Shown here piece after piece: positions 6,514-7,872 of a stretch of 7,872 nt of DNA. The stretch is taken from the NCBI GenBank assembly GCA_964373855.1, contig CAYJWL010000039.1, forward strand, positions 1 to 7,872. The letters are read 5' to 3'. The translations under genes were made by a program, and so were the position numbers. The notes beneath the pieces were generated by a model. That model was not told where the DNA came from, did no database searches, and saw nothing but the letters and a program-made list of their open reading frames with translations. This DNA comes from CAYJWL01 sp964373855. GTDB lineage: Bacteria > Patescibacteriota > Andersenbacteria > UBA10190. Within the stretch, counting starts at the first letter, position 1, and every line of letters begins with the position of its first letter.

Positions 6514-6981
6514 TCATATTGAGGAATTTTTTATCATGCGGTCTAAGCCGAGCTCTGAATACACAACTCCGTTCTCGATGTGTTCAACCGCTTCCTTTAC
6601 GTGGTGCATCATAGTCCCCGGCAGTGCATTAATCGGAAACCATCGAATATCATCGCATTTACTGGGTTCCCGTATAGATGGTTCGCCCTCCCATTGAGTA
6701 GCGGTAAAAAAATAGTCAGCACGATCACCGGTTTCATCATGTCTTGTTCTATACATGGTGTGCGCAAGGGTAATATCGCTCTTGTCCAAGACTATGCCGA
6801 GTTCTTCCTTTGTTTCTCTGATGAGACAGTCAACGGGGAGCTCGCCTGCTTCCACATGCCCTGCCGGAACGGAATACCATCCATCATAGTATCCGCTACC
6901 TTGTCGCCGCATGAGTAACACCTCGTTATCCCTTCGGAGAATAAGGTAGGCAGCGGGTACGGCCTTGTTTCTATCTTTCAT
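6514..6981 (-). CDS. NUDIX hydrolase
   Basis: This NUDIX-fold pyrophosphohydrolase would cleave a nucleoside diphosphate linked to another moiety; the substrate cannot be told from sequence. Counting from ATG 6981 (155 aa), the fold begins AVPAAYLILRR, then VLLMRR, and the complete Nudix box G-x5-E-x7-RE-x2-EE-x-G runs from G41 to I63 (GHVEAGELPVDC, then RETKEELGI). The C-terminal part EPSKCDDIRWFPINALP matches a subgroup often found with nucleotide or ADP-ribose-type substrates. A GTG two codons upstream (6987) is an alternative start; neither has a Shine-Dalgarno. The gene ends in TGA. It is separated from neighbours by two copies of one direct repeat, which suggests it arrived or moved as a unit, though this is inference. 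Confidence 0.92.
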   Translation of the reverse strand: MKDRNKAVPAAYLILRRDNEVLLMRRQGSGYYDGWYSVPAGHVEAGELPVDCLIRETKEELGIVLDKSDITLAHTMYRTRHDETGDRADYFFTATQWEGEPSIREPSKCDDIRWFPINALPGTMMHHVKEAVEHIENGVVYSELGLDRMIKNSSI

Positions 6982-7013
6982 AGGCACGTGGGTTGCAGGA
7001 TAAAAAGTATTTA

Positions 7014-7082
7014 TGGCGGGCCACTCGGGTTAAGTGCCCCAGATTTTAGGGGTGTTGAGGGCTTTTCTAGAGGTATTTTTCA
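7014..7082. repeat. Direct repeat, copy 2 (between pyrophosphatase and NUDIX genes)
   Basis: This is the second copy of the repeat at 6415-6482, with a 22-nt identical core (7014-7035) and diverged similarity up to about 7082. Its core hairpin is better than in copy 1: CACT/AGTG with a further GGG/CCC pair beyond one bulged base. In copy 1 the changed base still allows a U-G wobble in a minus-strand transcript. It lies immediately downstream of the pyrophosphatase stop and about 30 nt before the NUDIX start. No T-run follows, so it is not a standard intrinsic terminator. Confidence 0.7.
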
Positions 7083-7091
7083 TAGGCTCTT

Positions 7092-7550
7092 TTATGCTCC
7101 CGGGTCAATAATTTTTTTTGAATCTTGTGATTTTTCCAAAAGCGCTAAGGCTTCTTCTTTACCTAAGAATCTACCAAGAGCAATCTTGTGGTTTGGCCGA
7201 TGAGAAAAAACTTCTGTAATAAACTTTCTGAAAATATTTTGAGTTTCCTCGTCGATAATCCAATTCTCTCCCGGAAGCACAGCAAGGACTTTGTGGTCCT
7301 CTTGATTATTCTCAATCTGCTCAAACATCCCTATAGGTTCAACATCAACAATATCACGACTTTTTAAAGGATTTTTGGTTAAGACAAAACAATCTAGATT
7401 ATCTCGATCTTCGCTAGTTGTGTTGATAACAAACCCATAAGGAAACGGGTACGCTGCTGAAACAGTATATGCCTTTTTATATTCCAATGTTTTCTCATCA
7501 AAGACATTTTTCTGAGATGAACCAGCTTCATTTTCAATAAATATTTTCAT
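7092..7550 (-). CDS. Divergent family-I inorganic pyrophosphatase-like protein
   Basis: The 152-aa product resembles soluble family-I pyrophosphatases, which hydrolyse PPi to phosphate and drive nucleotide polymerisation forward. It shows AAYPFPYGFV (like FYPCNYGYI), the metal-binding D-x-D-x-x-D as D48, D50 and D53 (EDRDNLDCFVLT), VEPIGMFEQIE, and EDHKVLAV with D85 and K87. Differences from the E. coli enzyme are visible: Asp97 is replaced by Glu80, the usual DGDP reads DRDN, and the phosphate-binding Tyr141-Lys142 pair aligns with Arg-Pro. It is also about 20 residues shorter, mostly at the N-terminus. Activity may be altered. The gene is clearly AT-richer than the left half of the window. 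It starts 16 nt after the GIY-YIG stop at an ATG with no Shine-Dalgarno. Confidence 0.82.
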   Translation of the reverse strand: MKIFIENEAGSSQKNVFDEKTLEYKKAYTVSAAYPFPYGFVINTTSEDRDNLDCFVLTKNPLKSRDIVDVEPIGMFEQIENNQEDHKVLAVLPGENWIIDEETQNIFRKFITEVFSHRPNHKIALGRFLGKEEALALLEKSQDSKKIIDPGA

Positions 7551-7559
7551 AAACGATAT

Positions 7560-7572
7560 GTATAGTCTATAC
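7560..7572. promoter_or_regulatory. Perfect 13-bp dyad before the pyrophosphatase gene
   Basis: GTATAG-T-CTATAC has two perfect 6-bp arms around one base, centred 16 nt before the pyrophosphatase ATG, and includes the TAG stop of the GIY-YIG ORF. It overlaps TATA-rich, -10-like sequence (TATACA at 7564-7559 region on the minus strand). An operator overlapping a promoter is possible; the size makes chance occurrence possible too. Confidence 0.25.
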
Positions 7573-7803
7573 CAAATGCCGTTTCATAAAAGCTCTTCCT
7601 GATCCGGATTTAAGATACTTCTCAAACGCAAAAGCTTTGTATTTATTCTGAAAGGCAAAATAGGAAACTAGCTGGATTGGTAATCTAGGTTTAGTAGCAG
7701 GTACATGCCCTTTTTGATGACGAGTAATTCTTGCTTGCAGGTCATCACAACATCCAATGTATGGATGATTGTCTGAACATTGAAGGGTATAAACGTAATA
7801 CAT
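7567..7803 (-). CDS. Small GIY-YIG domain protein (UPF0213/YhbQ-like)
   Basis: The 78-aa product consists of a single GIY-YIG nuclease domain. The two motif halves appear as YVY (3-5) and YIG (15-17). The expected catalytic Arg is R25 (ARITRHQKG) and the metal-binding Glu is E61 (FEKYLKSGSG), followed by FMKRHL. This matches the short single-domain group that includes YhbQ and SLX1-like proteins, whose bacterial members are mostly uncharacterised; a nuclease role is family-based. The ATG start is supported by GGAGG at 7818-7814, the only clear Shine-Dalgarno in this window. The upstream DNA is a chain of GC-rich hairpins unlike any other spacer here. The gene itself is AT-rich. Confidence 0.9.
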   Translation of the reverse strand: MYYVYTLQCSDNHPYIGCCDDLQARITRHQKGHVPATKPRLPIQLVSYFAFQNKYKAFAFEKYLKSGSGRAFMKRHLV

Positions 7804-7818
7804 AGGGCTCAGCCCTCC
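7804..7818 (-). promoter_or_regulatory. Shine-Dalgarno plus start-proximal hairpin of the GIY-YIG gene
   Basis: On the minus strand GGAGG (7818-7814) is followed by the perfect hairpin AGGGC-TGA-GCCCT (7816-7804), which abuts the ATG. The linear distance from GGAGG to ATG is 10 nt. The hairpin shares bases with the Shine-Dalgarno, so folding would either sequester part of it or shorten the effective spacing. It may tune translation of the GIY-YIG protein. Confidence 0.5.
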
Positions 7819-7872
7819 TTCGCGGTCTTCTAAGCGGACTTTGTCCGCCGAAGCCCGCTACGGCGGGCGAAG
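7818..7872. repeat. Nested hairpin cluster upstream of the GIY-YIG gene
   Basis: Two perfect hairpins lie next to each other: GCGGAC-TTT-GTCCGC (7834-7848) and GCCCGC-TACG-GCGGGC (7853-7868). CTTCGC (7818-7823) and GCGAAG (7867-7872) can pair around them, and CTTC/GAAG (7827-7830/7850-7853) extends the first stem, so the whole can be drawn as a branched structure. The window ends inside or at the edge of this element. It resembles REP-like palindromic DNA; copy number elsewhere is unknown. Confidence 0.55.

Noticed and set aside
6415..7035. GTTAAGT / ACTTAAC in the direct repeat matches the integron attC core motifs GTTRRRY / RYYYAAC
   Set aside because: A full attC needs both core motifs flanking an imperfect hairpin on one strand. 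I found no partner motif at a suitable distance in either orientation, and no integrase gene is present.
7096..7107. Near copy of the tRNA-Asn 3' end (GCTCCCGGG-TCA, also at 1-13), which could mark an attachment-site duplication
   Set aside because: It is short, has a one-base difference, encodes the IDPGA end of the pyrophosphatase, and the supposed island would contain dnaG, rpoD and mutM.
132..7550. Possible UGA recoding as in some candidate phyla
   Set aside because: TGA ends rpoD after the expected C-terminus of region 4 and also ends the NUDIX gene, and no conserved domain needs an in-frame TGA to be read.
1..7872. CRISPR array, rRNA or insertion-sequence transposase
   Set aside because: No regularly spaced identical repeats, no rRNA-like stretch and no transposase reading frame were seen.

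Overview
All confident genes lie on the minus strand. In transcription order, from the right edge to the left, they are: a small GIY-YIG protein, a divergent inorganic pyrophosphatase, a NUDIX hydrolase, a monovalent cation/H+ antiporter, formamidopyrimidine-DNA glycosylase (MutM), a 33-codon membrane segment, an M23 peptidase, DnaG primase, the primary sigma factor RpoD, and tRNA-Asn(GUU). The window suggests a bacterium with a compact, non-Shine-Dalgarno-rich genome. The DnaG zinc-ribbon variant, the lone GIY-YIG ORF beside hairpin DNA, the short divergent pyrophosphatase and the very short spacers resemble Patescibacteria/CPR genomes. That placement is inference from memory, not proof. TGA ends rpoD and the NUDIX gene, so UGA does not look recoded.

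Left part (1-4898): a conserved information-processing block. tRNA-Asn follows rpoD with its own plausible promoter. dnaG and rpoD are separated by 11 nt, as in the classical macromolecular-synthesis operon. An M23 peptidase lies upstream of dnaG. The most interesting detail here is that the M23 ORF without a signal peptide is preceded, in the same reading frame, by a 33-codon ORF encoding a perfect membrane anchor. Only one TAA and three codons separate them, so the pair looks like one membrane-anchored M23 protein split by a stop codon. mutM lies upstream.

Middle (4943-6513): the antiporter gene, then about 330 nt without a confident gene. The short ORF at 3969 and the antiporter at 6181 share an identical 13-nt block at exactly the same distance from their ATG. 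It reads as a -10-like box six bases before the start, i.e. candidate leaderless promoters, and it is embedded in a degenerate 7-nt repeat. The gap also holds a short perfect inverted repeat, a 59-codon plus-strand ORF of unknown status, and the first copy of a longer direct repeat.

Right part (6514-7872): more AT-rich and accessory-looking. The NUDIX gene is bracketed by two copies of a roughly 68-nt direct repeat with a 22-nt identical core and a conserved hairpin. The pyrophosphatase is family-I-like but has changed active-site positions. The GIY-YIG ORF is preceded by a chain of perfect hairpins, one of which sits between its Shine-Dalgarno sequence (the only clear one in the window) and its ATG.
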